Below are positions 17,320 to 28,030 of a DNA stretch of 29,211 bases, in pieces. The stretch lies in NCBI GenBank assembly GCA_015478945.1, contig JABUQX010021100.1:1-29211 (forward strand). The letters are read 5' to 3'. Within the stretch, counting starts at the first letter, position 1. Each line of letters begins with the position of its first letter. A model generated the notes under the pieces. The model worked only from the letters and a program-made list of their open reading frames with translations. It searched no databases and was not told where the DNA came from. The DNA comes from Trachelipus rathkii. Lineage: Eukaryota > Arthropoda > Malacostraca > Isopoda > Trachelipodidae. The translations under genes were made by a program, and so were the position numbers.

Positions 17320-19515
17320 AATGAGGAAGTGCTGAAAAGAAAAACAAGCGGCAGCAGCAAGGGAGGAATATGTAAAGGCAAGGAATGAGGCAGAGAGAAT
17401 TAAGAGGAGGGCAAAAAAGATGGAGACGGAGAGAATGGCAGGAGAAAAAACGAGAGATGTGGGCGAAGGGAAGTAAAAGCTATTTAAGAATGCCCAATTT
17501 AATAGAAAACCAAAAAAATAACCTGATAAACCCTAGGAAATATAAAAGATAGTTATAAAACGCGAGAAATTCTTGAGTGAGATCCGGAAGAAAGAAATGA
17601 TAGATGGACCGCATAAGACTATGAAGATCTGCTAAATGTAGAATACAGAGAACTAAGAGGAAAAAAAGCTGCAGAATCAGACGAGGAAGGAGCGAAGCAG
17701 GTTGGGCAGGGCAAGCGGAGAGATAAACGGAATAAAGAAAAAATATGATAAGCGTTGATAAAAAAGGGATGAAGAAGTGTTAAAGCACCAAGAGACAGGA
17801 CTGGAGAAGAGTGGCTGTGGAAGTATCGTTGACGTATGGGGAGGGAGGAGAGGAGCCTGAGGAGAGAATCATCAGCTTTGAGGAGATGAGTGGAACAAGT
17901 GTTGCGAGAGAGGGAAAGGTGCCGGAAAGGTGGGGGCAAAGCAATAAATTAATACCGATATATAAAAGCGTAATGGAGATTGCTAGCGAATCTGTGAATA
18001 ATATATAGAGGTAATTCCACTGCTTAATGGCACAATCTGGACGAAAAAATTATACGAACCAAGAATAATTGTGAGAGGCGAGGCTAAGAGAAGAAGTTGT
18101 TAGAGCCGAGACATCCAGGAGGAAGTTAACAGTTATGTGGTTTATAGAAGCAGGCAAGAGAAATCGGACCGTGATCCTCTATGTGCACACATAAGACATT
18201 GGTCCGGTAGAAGCTGCCTAGGGGAATAGTGCAAGATGATCTCTTCTTTAGCCTCATTCGACCTTTGCAAAAGCATTTGATTCTAGAATGGGCCAAGACG
18301 AAAAGAACTCTGAGAGCTATGAGAGAGAATTAATCTGGAAGTGAGGAAGGAGAGTAGAATAAAGAAGGCGAATAGAAAGTACTGTATGTGATGATATATT
18401 CAGTGCAGCCTTGTTAACTCTAGACACTTCTGAGCGTGCACCGAGAACGATAGATGTTTTTTGATGGTAGAAACCAGAACGTAAAGCAGAGGACTATTTT
18501 ATCCTCTATATATAATATTTTAGACGGTGGTGATAAAAAAGTGAGGAGAGACTGGAGATGATAAGTAACATAATGGCATTATGCGGACAATCGCTATTGT
18601 TTGGAGCGAGAATTGAGAGAGAATGAGGGACACGGTTCAGAGAGGATGGGGTTGTCTGCGCGAACTTATTAATTATGTAATGTCGCTAAATATCTCTAAA
18701 TATATCTCAGAGCATTCTCTATTATCTTAACAATAACCGGAGGAATGAGGAGGGGATGAGGATGGTGGGAGAGTGGGGACGGAGTGTTGAGCGGTAAATA
18801 CCTGTAGATTCATCTGTCTGAGGGATTGTCTTTAACAGTAAAAGAAGTGGAGGATATTGTGGGGAGGAATATGAATGTACGCGAATGAATGGACCAAGTA
18901 CTGCGAGCAAAATGGAGCTTTAAACTGAAAAAGTGGGAGAATATATCCCCATGATGGAATAAGATCAGGAGAGGACATCGAATTAGAAGGCTATTAAAAA
19001 AGTGATTTTTTTAACAAGATACAACAGTGTATTAATGATTCCAATTCTGTTGCATGCAGCAGAAACCTTGAGTTCCGAATGAAGGATGGAGAGCAGAATA
19101 AAAGCGGCACATATAAAGATCCTGAAAACTATGGTTGGACGGAGAAGCCAGAACAGAAAAATAAGAAATTTAAGTAATTAGAGAAGATATATGGGGTGAA
19201 GAAGATGGATAACTTGAAGATGGATGTAAGGGAGAATTGAGATGGTGGGGGAGACAAAGAGGAGGATGGAGCATTACAGAATGCCGAAAAGAAGATGGGA
19301 ATGGACACCAGAGGGCAGGAAAGACCAAGGAAGACCTGAAGAAGAGAGATGGGCGGAGTCGGTGAGGGACTCTCTGGAAAGATGTCAGATCTACCAAAAA
19401 TGAGTGCTAAAGAGAAGAGAAATAGTGTGCGAGAGAGGGATGTCTGGAGAAAGGAGCCTGCGCGACTGACAGGATGAAGAATCCTTACTGGGAGAGGAAA
19501 AAGAAAAAAGAAAGA
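17320..19515 (+). mobile_element. Decayed non-LTR retrotransposon (reverse transcriptase ORF)
   Basis: Plus-strand fragments in changing frames follow non-LTR RT order. An arginine/lysine/glutamate-rich region with EYVKARNEAERIKRRAKKM lies at 17365-17425. GKVPERWGQSNKLIPIYKS at 17917-17973 is the conserved xxPxxWxxSxxxPIYK block, with YRG at about 18006. AKAFDS at 18267-18284 is RT motif A. YADN at 18580-18591 stands where the YADD catalytic box belongs. ILLHAAETL at about 19045 matches the LLYGAETW block, followed by KILKTMVGRRSQNRKIRN near 19120-19170, the RT-distal FLRKVxGxxRxDRIRN segment. A GRPK-like tail is near 19320. An RTE-like or related endonuclease-type clade is my best guess. It ends in an A-rich stretch and (TA)n at 19520. 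Heavily broken. Confidence 0.8.
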
Positions 19516-19519
19516 AAAG

Positions 19520-19530
19520 CATATATATAT

Positions 19531-19564
<34 letters not shown>

Positions 19565-19566
19565 AA
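19520..19566. repeat. (TA)n array at LINE 3' end
   Basis: Follows an AAAAAGAAAAAAGAAAGAAA tail directly, a common arrangement where the LINE tail has become a microsatellite. Confidence 0.85.
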
Positions 19567-19759
19567 TTAATATCTCTTAAATTTCTTATGCGTTAAATTA
19601 ATGATTATGACCAAATATTCATCATAATAAAAGGTTACTATGCAATATAGTATTATAAGTAAAATTGTTAATAGATTATAAATATTCTATCATAATATCT
19701 ATCGAGTAACATTTTTCAAATATAAATGTTGTTTCAACGAGGAGTGGTTATGCATTAAA

Positions 19760-20041
19760 TAATAAGAAATCATTATAACGATCGAAAACTTCGTGTACGC
19801 CACCATTGGAAATTTCTCCAAATATAGTTTAACATTACACACTTAGAGATAATGAGCTCAAGGTTTGAGTTAAAAAACACAATTTTAACACTAAGAAAAG
19901 GGATAATTCCTATTGTTTCTCTTTTAGAAGCACAAGAGCCGGATAGAGATACTGTAAATGTGCTAAATACCTGACTAAATTCAATATCAAAAGTCTTCAC
20001 TTTCGGAGGCCTTTTGTTACCTTAGCCTTATTACTTGCCAT
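19760..20041 (-). pseudogene. EF-hand N-lobe-like coding segment (troponin C-like), frameshifted
   Basis: From ATG 20041 (context GTCATGG) the minus strand reads MASNKAKVTKG and meets a stop at 19999. One frame over it is open from 20000 to 19773 and contains DIEFSQVFSTFTVSLSGS, then RETIGIIPFLSVKI and SNLELII. This resembles arthropod troponin C EF-hand I and the following helix (AFDSFDxxxxGxI..ETVGVILRMMGVKI...LQEVI), with a threonine instead of aspartate at loop position 1 and two extra residues in the loop. A third frame near 19835-19775 reads GEISNGGVHEVF, like the end of EF-hand II. Resemblance is from memory of the family, not a search. It lies head-to-head with the plus-strand EF-hand model 294 bp away. 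Confidence 0.4.
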
Positions 20042-20254
20042 GACTAGGCATTACAAGACAGTTCTCAAAGAATGAAATTATGCGCAAAGACTACCAAAAT
20101 AACTTCTTAGCAAGCGCAAAATCATGTTTGAATTCCTTCAAACACCTACCATTTTAATACCTATAAAAGGAGATAATCGCTAATGTCACATCGTAGAGGA
20201 AGGGGGTCATTTGAGTCTGAAAGTATTGAGTTTATTAATATCGACAAATGACTG

Positions 20255-20286
20255 TATATAAAACAGCAAACTCTTGCAACTCATTC
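20255..20286 (+). promoter_or_regulatory. TATA box and initiator of EF-hand gene model
   Basis: TATATAAAA at 20255-20263 is followed by TCATTC at 20281-20286, an exact match to the arthropod initiator consensus TCAKTY. The distance from TATAAA (20257) to the initiator A (20283) is 26 bases, within the normal range. A second TATAAAAG at 20162 lies further upstream. A start codon with good context follows at 20335. Confidence 0.45.
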
Positions 20287-20334
20287 CGGTGTTCTCCCAT
20301 TTAAACACCAATATAATTTGCACAGGAATAAGCA

Positions 20335-22902
20335 ATGGAGAAGGAGTATCTTACTGTCTATAGAAAAGGGGATCAAGATGGTATTATAAATACAGGTGAG
20401 TTTATATATATATATATATATATATAGATAGTAATGTATATTAAATAGATATATAATATAGAATATATAATATTACGTATTATATTTATTATTAATAATA
20501 TAATAAGTACTATACCATATAATATAATATATATAATATATATAATACATATAATATATATTATATATATAATATAATATTAAATAATACATCTATATAT
20601 ACTATATATAATAATTAATAGATATAAGATATATAATATATTTTATCTATATAAATAGTTAAAATTAAAATTTATTCTCCAAATTATCAAAATAAATCAC
20701 TGAGTAATTATAATATAAATATATATTATATAACATAACTACCTAATAATGATAATAATAATAGGTAATTATTTATATACTGATATTTAGTAGACTAGTT
20801 TATATATATAATAGATCTTACTATCCCCGTAGAGTGAGCTTCTCAGAGATAGGAGGAGAAATGAGGACTTAATTACCTACTTCTCCTCTCTCAAAAGTCA
20901 AAACAACTTCAATATCACAAAACATCGTCACCATACACACTGATATTGTAATAAAGACCAAGCTTCAACCTTTAAAAATATTAAAAAACGTTTGAATCAT
21001 GTAACCTAGCCGCGATAAACTGAACATGAAAAGTTATTTTATGAAATTAAAGATGCATGAGGCAAGTGTCATAAATTATTATTCTACTTAACTAATAAGT
21101 TTCAATAAAAACAAATTCAAACTAAACATGCTGCAATATTATATATATATAAATGTAATAGAGAAAAAACATGTAATAAATAATTAACATGCGCGCTCTT
21201 GTACATTATTTTGTTCGATAACCTATAAATTATGAAAATTAAAAAAATTTGAATCATATATACATTTTATTCACAGATAATAGAAAAAAGAAGATATAGA
21301 TATATAGATATAGTAATATTTATCATTTAATTATATTATTATATACGTAATTATATATAATTATATATAAATAAACTATATTAACTATACATTATAAGTA
21401 ATAATATATATAATAATATAATACAAATATAATATTATAAAATAAATTATACTTTACCTAAATATATAATAATATATATATAACTATTATATAAAAAATA
21501 TATATATGTCGTGTGTGTCGACGAAGGATGTGATGTGATGAAGAAGAAATAATCTCCTTTTGTGTGTGTGTAGGGTGTGGGTGTGCGCAGAGAACTTGGA
21601 ACTAGACAAGACAAAGAGGGAATTCTTCCAAAGCGAAAGCAACTGTGTTGTTGATGGAGTGTGAATGTGTGTGTAAGACGTGTGTGTGAAATTATTAAGA
21701 ACTGTGGGGTGAGGTGTGTAGGTGTGTGTGTGTAAGGTGACTGGATACGTTTATTCTGCGTAAAATTTAGATACTTTTAATATATACTAGGTAATATTAT
21801 TATATATGAGAACCATTTTTTAAAAAGTAAAATTTTAATCTTGAAAGGGCAATACTTAAACAAGATTTGTCCAAGGTTCATTTTTACGAGATTTATTAAA
21901 AAAAAAAAAAACAACTTGATATAATATGGTGACCAAACAGAAATAATAAAAGGATGTTATAAGGTAAAACATATTCAGACGCTGGAATGTAATATTGAAG
22001 TATATATAATATAATATATATATATAGTGATATATAGCATTATATATATATATAAATTACTGAGAGGCAGACGATAATACTACTTATATTTTTTATGTCT
22101 GTTCATAACAAAAACTAATATAGCAATACAATATATATAAGGAATATAATATATAAAGTATATCCCCTATAACTTTTCAATTGATAATAACTATATCTTA
22201 TATATATAATATACCTTATGATATAACTATGACTATATATATATATATAAATATATTTACTCTTTTATTCCTTATATACTATATATATATAATATATATA
22301 TAATATAATATATATATTCACTATTACGAATATCCACATATATATTATATTTCTAAGTACGTGGATTCGTCCTCCAGTTATATGGACACCATCACATCTT
22401 CTCTGCCATTTGACACAGACCACAAAACACACTCTGTCGTTCAGTAGAAGATTTTTTAATTTTATCGTATTTTTCAGTTTCACGGAAAAATAGTATATTA
22501 TGCTCTCAATACCACCCTTATTCAACATAACAAACAATAAGAAAAAAACAACATACAACAAAAACAAAACGTGACTCTCACATACCAAATACACTCCTCG
22601 TCTTCATGCTTTCTCGCATTGAAAAGGCCGGCGTAAATTAAGTTGAGAATCCTCAACAAAGACAGTGGGCACAAAGCAACTCCGACTGCGAGCTGTCGCT
22701 GAAGCTTAAGAGTCTTTGCTTATCGGGTCCTCAAATACATATCTGCACCTTGTTACATCTTTTTTCCATTAAACCTATAAAACAAAACTTTCTAGACAAT
22801 TTTCCAAAGATCATCGAGGATCTGAGGATCTTGCGTATCTTCGACCAATTCATCAGGGAATTGAATCTCGATGGCGAAAATGACATAATACTAAATAAAT
22901 AA
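20335..22902 (+). CDS. Candidate two-exon EF-hand gene (troponin C C-lobe-like), join 20335-20395 with 22796-22902
   Basis: Exon 1 begins at ATG 20335 (context GCAATGG; the preceding in-frame codon block has a TAA at 20329) and encodes MEKEYLTVYRKGDQDGIINT plus one base before an ideal donor, ACAG/GTGAGT, at 20396. Exon 2 follows the acceptor TTTCTAG at 22789-22795. Its first two bases complete a GAC codon in the phase exon 1 requires, then NFPKIIEDLRI and FDQFIRELNLDGENDIILNK, with stop at 22900-22902 and AATAAA overlapping it. The joined product is 55 residues: an EF-hand loop KGDQDGIINTDN and a second loop NLDGENDIILNK, spaced 33 instead of the usual 36. Both loops lack the position-12 glutamate and the first lacks D1, so calcium binding is doubtful. 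It could be a gene fragment. Confidence 0.4.
20402..22330. other. Intron-like stretch of AT-rich repeats
   Basis: Holds degenerate (TA)n arrays at 20402-20660, 20700-20820, 21290-21510, 21995-22060 and 22120-22330, with short mixed-composition islands between. 21490-21745 is a GT-rich microsatellite-like zone (TGTGTGTGTG with AGGTGTG variants). No ORF is convincing. Confidence 0.7.
22331..22795 (+). other. Unassigned stretch before candidate EF-hand exon 2
   Basis: A plus frame is open from 22642 to the stop at 22900, so exon 2 could in principle extend upstream. The segment 22642-22740 translates to VENPQQRQWAQSNSDCELS and beyond, without a recognisable domain. A long minus-strand ORF (22265-22594) crosses (TA)n and is hydrophobic low complexity, so I do not call it. 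Confidence 0.35.
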
Positions 22903-22969
22903 TAAATATATAAATAATATAATTCAGAAAAGTTACTCACGCGCTATAGATATAACAAGTAGTCTCATA

Positions 22970-23455
22970 CATATATAATATATTATATACGGTATATATA
23001 TATATATATAACTAATAAATTTATACTATTATAAATTAATATAATAATTATATATGTTATTATATATAATAATAATATTTAAATATAAGTATATATATTA
23101 TATATATTATATATATATTTAATATATATAATATATATAATAATAATTAAATATTTTATAACTATTATATTAATATATATTTATAAATACTATATATAAT
23201 ATAATATATATAATATATATAAAATATAATCATAATATATATTAAATATAAATATTACAAATCTATATTAATATCATTTAATAAGACAGATCTGTGTATA
23301 CACTGCTTGTGTATATCAAATTATATCATATATTATACTACTATACTAATATATATATATACTATAATATATTATATATTAATATATTACATATATTATA
23401 TATATAATATTATTATATAATATTATAATATATATTATATAAAATTAGGAGGGCA
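22970..23455. repeat. Degenerate (TA)n array cluster
   Basis: TA-rich with TAATA, TTAAT and occasional GTATAC interruptions. A short inverted pair GTGTATACACTGCTTGTGTATATC sits near 23293-23316. Confidence 0.85.
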
Positions 23456-23905
23456 TCGGAGATCTGGAATCCGGCTCTTGTGCAAGGCCGGATAATCCGT
23501 CACTTATTTTTACTATACTTTCCGGGCTCATTGCGGAGGACCTTTGTGTTTCCGGTATTCTTACCGGTCTGAGAGGTTTTGTGATGTAGTTCCTAATTAA
23601 AATTTGCTATTTGAAATAATAAAATTATATGAAATTTTATTTCCTTGCAGGACCTAGGGTGCCACAAATAATTTAAAAAAATAAATTTTTCATATATAAA
23701 CATTTATTTTCCGATATAAAAAAAAAAGTAAATATTTAAATTTAATCAAATTTTATGATGCATTATCAATTCAAGATACAAATAAAATCTCCATCGAAAC
23801 TTGTAACGGAGACACTAGACTTTCCAAATGTATTTAACATTATTTTTTAAGATAGTAAAACAAATAAAGCTAGAAAATCTTTAACTAAACCGCGTGTCCT
23901 CATCG
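23456..23905. other. Short GC island with two hairpins, then AT-rich unassigned sequence
   Basis: CCGGCTCTTG / CAAGGCCGG at 23471-23491 (one bulged T) and CCGGTA-TTCT-TACCGG at 23553-23568 can each fold into stems. TTATTTCCTTGCAG at 23638-23651 is a textbook 3' splice acceptor followed by GACCTAGGGTGCC, but the downstream frames close quickly. No family recognised. Confidence 0.45.
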
Positions 23906-23907
23906 AT

Positions 23908-23946
23908 AATATATATATAATAATATATATATATATATATATATAG

Positions 23947-24009
<63 letters not shown>

Positions 24010-24062
24010 TAATTAATTATAATATATAAATATATATATATTAATATATATAAATATACAGT
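23908..24062. repeat. (TA)n array
   Basis: TA dinucleotides with TAATTAAT and GTA interruptions. Confidence 0.95.
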
Positions 24063-24099
24063 ATTCACAATTAATTAAAAAAAAAAAACAAATCATCTG

Positions 24100-25314
24100 C
24101 GGCGTATACAATAAGCAGGCACCCTTCCCACCCCTCCCTTCAAATCTCCCCATAGAAACACCTTCCCTTACAAACCCCTACCTCTAATTCTTTCATCACC
24201 TAATCTTAAATTTACAAATTAAAATAAACCATGTAAATCAATAACATTACTAATCAAAGTCAAATCATCACCCACTTACTATTTATTAAAACCAAGCCCT
24301 TTCAATACTTTCCAAATTTATTACTATTACTCACACGTTATTCTATCACATATCTCATTTATATATTTATTATATACATTACATTTTTGATTCCATTCAG
24401 ATTATTTTGATAAACATTCCATAATATTACTAACACCTGTAAACAGGCTCCTTATAATTTCCTGCACATACGCCTTTGTTTACATGCTCTTAAAACACTA
24501 TTAAACAATGTTTTTTGGATATACCTATTCATCTATATTATTCTCAATTTTTATAATTTCACAATGTAAAAAATTTTAGATGTACACAATATCTTCTTGT
24601 CAACTTATAAATTGAAACCATTTGTTTTTCAGTTCAGTCACTCAAGTCCTATAACTCAGTCAAACATCGACTCACTTACTTTCAACCAAATAGGAGATAG
24701 TTCCAGTAATATATATCATCCCTACAGCTAAATCTAAATCACTAATCCATCACTAGATTCCGGAAAGTATCCTCTTTAAAATTAAATAAACGCTTCATTT
24801 GACAACTCCCATATTCAAGCGTCAATCCACACAGTATTCACTTCTCAGTCTTAATCATTCACAGGTCTGAATAACCATTCCTCATACTGCAAGAGTTTAT
24901 AAATCTGGTATAAACATTCATTCACTATAACCTTTAACTTTCCTCCCTACTATATTAACAACCCTCATCCTCTTTAAAATACCTATCTCCCCTCTACAGG
25001 ATAAAAAACCCTCCACCGCATTCGCTTTATCATTACTGCTTAATATTTAACAACAATTTTCTAAGTAGCTCCCTCCCACCACTTTATCCTCCCATCTATT
25101 TCATTGGTAACGAAAGTACCATCATCTATTCTTTATTCTCTGAAGACTTCCTTTACTCTCTTAACTTTCGTACTTTCTCCGAAGAAGAAGCTTTTTTATT
25201 CCATTGTTAAGTTCCCATTCACCCTCCTTTATTTTTTTGTTCGCTTTAACTCTTATTATTCACTAGGAAGTATATGACAATAAAAACAAAATTAGATCTT
25301 TCTTTTTTTCCTCA
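24100..25314. other. G-depleted, strand-asymmetric block without genes
   Basis: Over the first few hundred bases the plus strand has only one or two G per 60 bases while C is about ten or more times as frequent at the left end (24121-24180 has one G). The bias weakens but persists to about 25320. No ORF of note, and no transposon motif found on the purine-rich minus strand. Confidence 0.75.
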
Positions 25315-25365
25315 TTATATATATCCACTATATGGCGTAGTTAGAGAACCTCATTCCATATAAAA

Positions 25366-25398
<33 letters not shown>

Positions 25399-25424
25399 AT
25401 ATATTATGAGTGAGTATATATATA

Positions 25425-25462
<38 letters not shown>

Positions 25463-26105
25463 TACATATAGTCTTATAATACTAATTCTTATATTTCATA
25501 TACATTGGTGCGTAAACACATTATTAAATAATGTAGAATGCTTCAATATACATATATACACTCATATAAATCAATATGTATACTAGTATACATATATATA
25601 ATAGGCATATATAATATATATATAACAACCTTTATAATTATATAATACTATATAAATATAACCTCATATATACTAATATTATATAATATACACTATATTA
25701 TATATAATATATACCAATATACTTAAAATAATATATATTATATATATATATATATATATATTTAATCATATTATATTATATATAATATTAATATATACAT
25801 AAAATAAACTTTTATATATATATTATATGATATATATATAATATATATACTATTATAAATAGTTATACATACCCTACTCCTAATCACCATCTTATTCTTA
25901 TATTATATAAAGATATATTATATTATATATATATTATTATAACTACTACTAAAATCATACTTATATATATTATACTATAATATGATATTATATATATTTA
26001 TAACTACTACTTAATATATATATAATACTAACTATAGTATCATAATATATATATATCCTATACTTTAATATTTATATATATATATAGGGATTTATATATA
26101 TAGTT
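25315..26105. repeat. Degenerate (TA)n array cluster
   Basis: TA-rich tracts broken by CATA, ACTA and CTTAT interruptions over almost 800 bp. Confidence 0.9.
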
Positions 26106-26109
26106 ATAT

Positions 26110-26172
26110 TATGGTGTGTGGTGTGATGTGTGTGTGTGTGTGTGTGTGTGTAAGTGTGTATGTGTTTGTGTC
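26110..26172. repeat. (GT)n microsatellite
   Basis: GTGTGTGG then an uninterrupted TG run at about 26128-26150, then GT variants. It follows the TA cluster directly. The cysteine/valine ORF over it is an artefact. Confidence 0.95.
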
Positions 26173-26358
26173 AGTTAAGAGAGTTAAAAGAGCGTGGCCT
26201 TTACAAAGGACCAGAAAACATGAACAGCGAAAATGTTTAATTAGACAATATAATAATATCGATTGTAATATTTTACATATATATATTTTCTTTTATATGT
26301 AAGCTTCATTCATATATTGTAAAACTGATATTTAAGTAAATTTTTCTAATTTTTTTAG

Positions 26359-26578
26359 TAGCTCTATAGAATTGACATTGCTCGCTGGGATGCGGCCATA
26401 TTGGGTTGGGAATCAACTCCAGGGACAACACCTAGACAATACGAAAAAGCAAAAATGTCTATTAAAATTAAATTCAAGCGTCAGATGTAGTTCACGTAGA
26501 AAGGCAAAAATAGCATCACCTCGGATGGATTGGTATTCTGAAATGATGTATGAAAGAATGGGATATTACAGACCACAG
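26359..26578 (+). other. Candidate internal coding exon, unknown product
   Basis: A strong polypyrimidine tract and TTTTTTAG end at 26358, and CCACAG/GTAAGT marks a near-ideal donor at 26579. The 220 bases between are open in one frame (entering phase 2, leaving phase 0), giving 73 residues that include ELTLLAGMRPYWVGNQLQG, a cysteine/arginine/lysine part (VRCSSRRKAKIAS) and RMDWYSEMMYERMGYYRPQ at the end. G+C is clearly above that of the flanks. I recognise no domain. Neighbouring exons are not visible, and the flanking mobile-element remnants leave open that it is repeat-derived. Confidence 0.4.
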
Positions 26579-26779
26579 GTAAGTATCTTTTTCATGAGGT
26601 CGTCAAGGGAGGACAACCAACCATAATATAATGAACGGAATGGAGAGTGGGAGCTGTAAAACAAATAGATCGGGGGTTCTCTTTCGATATGAGGTAACTG
26701 TGAATTAAGTTGGTATGAGCAATTCGGAGATACTTTATGTTCACCTCCCTGTTAAGACTTAAGCGGCAAGAAAACTGCT
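26579..26779. other. Unassigned, probable 3' flank of the RNase H element
   Basis: No ORF. On the minus strand it would be the element's 3' UTR, but I see no clear poly-A tail. Confidence 0.35.
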
Positions 26780-27330
26780 AATGTATAACAAAGAACTTAA
26801 CCCTTTGCAGCTTAGTTTTCTGAGTGCCCACCCTCCAGCAATCTTGCCAGTATGTAATAAACCCTGTCAAATATGGAGGTATTAGTTGATAGCTGGAATG
26901 CATCCAATTTGCATATTTTGTATACTTAACTGGTGCTGCCTGGTTAGGTGATTTGTCAGCTGTTTCATTTCCCAGGATGGTCACATGGGATGGGACCCAG
27001 CAAAAGCTGCCTTATTCCGCATATGGAGCCGGAAGGAAAATTTTTGCCTAACAAAAGACCAGAAGTTTTCGATTGGATCTGTTCTTAGAAAAGTATCAGC
27101 AGTGTACTTTTGGAGCCGGAAAAAATAATAAATGTTGCATCCGTGAAGAGAACCATGGTCCTAAAGGCTTGCAAAACCAATGTTATTAAATCGGCTGTAA
27201 TACTCAAGAACAAAAGGGAAGAGTATGTGGTATATGTGGGGTATGGTCTGGGAACACTGCCGATGCTCAAACTGCGTTCTTCTTCTTAGAGTTGTCAGTG
27301 TATACCGGAATCGAACCTAGCATGATATTG
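26780..27330 (-). pseudogene. RNase H domain of a non-LTR retrotransposon (I/Jockey-group-like), decayed
   Basis: The minus strand shows VYTDNSKKK at about 27308-27282 (the YTDGSK start of RNase H), FIIFSGSKSTLLIL at about 27133-27090 (equivalent to FxIFSDSxSAL, with glycine replacing the catalytic aspartate), FCWVPSHVTILGNETADK at about 27012-26958 (the conserved WVPSHVGIPGNExAD block), and YWQDCWRVGTQKTKLQRVK near 26855-26800 (the WQxxWxxxxxNKLxxIKP tail). Spacings fit the family. The domain removes RNA during element replication. The RT part is not recognisable upstream of 27330. Confidence 0.8.
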
Positions 27331-28030
27331 GTCTAATGGTGAGATCTAAAGTTCGGTTCTGAAGGAGACAGCCTACTAAGTTGAAATGATCTTTAATACA
27401 AGGTCAAGAGGATGTGCGGGCCAACATCTCTGGCGGTGGATTTGAGTAACTACAGGCTCAACAGAGCCGTATATGAGTGTGATAAGGAAAGACAGACATT
27501 AGAAGCGCGACATTGGATGAAGAGGTAGCTAGTAACAATTGAAATCACCAGCTGAATCTATAACAGGTCCATAGTTAAATTCAGAGCAGAGAAGCACAAA
27601 ATGTCGAGAAACGTTATGTCTCTCAGAAGCGTCAGCAGGAAATCTGAAGTAACTAAGGAATATATGAAGATAAGTTGCTCAACGCTCTGAAAGATAGAAT
27701 GCAGAAGTTAGATGGACACCAGGAATCCCTGCATTTTCCATTTCCAATATAGACCCTAAACATATCCAAGAGGGAAGAGAAAAGGTCACTGAGATTAGAA
27801 GGAAAAACTACTATACGAAGAAGGAGCGATTTAGACCTCAAAATAACAATGATTCACAAGACCTTCTCAATCCAACATCCTTACTAATTTTTCGTACCTG
27901 GGTCCAGAAGGATTGTCAAACGGATTAGCGAATCACGGGCTGGGCACGAAGTTTTAGCTCTCTGTGGATAAGAGCACTAGTTTTCCCTCACAAATGTCTC
28001 TCAACAAACAGTTACCAAGAGCGTAAAGTT
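27331..28030. other. Unassigned sequence next to LINE remnant
   Basis: Mixed composition, with short ORFs on both strands. It may hold the RT portion of the RNase H element in unrecognisable form; a minus-strand YGSVEP fragment near 27465 is a weak hint. Confidence 0.35.

Noticed and set aside
21490..21745. Possible EF-hand exon (a DKEGI-like peptide near 21615)
   Set aside because: The frame closes after about 20 codons, there are no good splice borders, and it sits in a GT-rich repeat zone.
22265..22594. 109-codon minus-strand ORF
   Set aside because: Hydrophobic, partly from TA repeats, with no start context, splice border or domain.
19935..23485. Shared 15-mer ATCCGGCTCTTGTGC (minus near 19950-19935, plus near 23470)
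   Set aside because: A single 15-base match across a 29-kb window on two strands can occur by chance, and the flanks do not align.
27480..28000. Reverse transcriptase upstream of the RNase H remnant
   Set aside because: No RT motif could be found in any minus frame; only a weak YGSVEP fragment.
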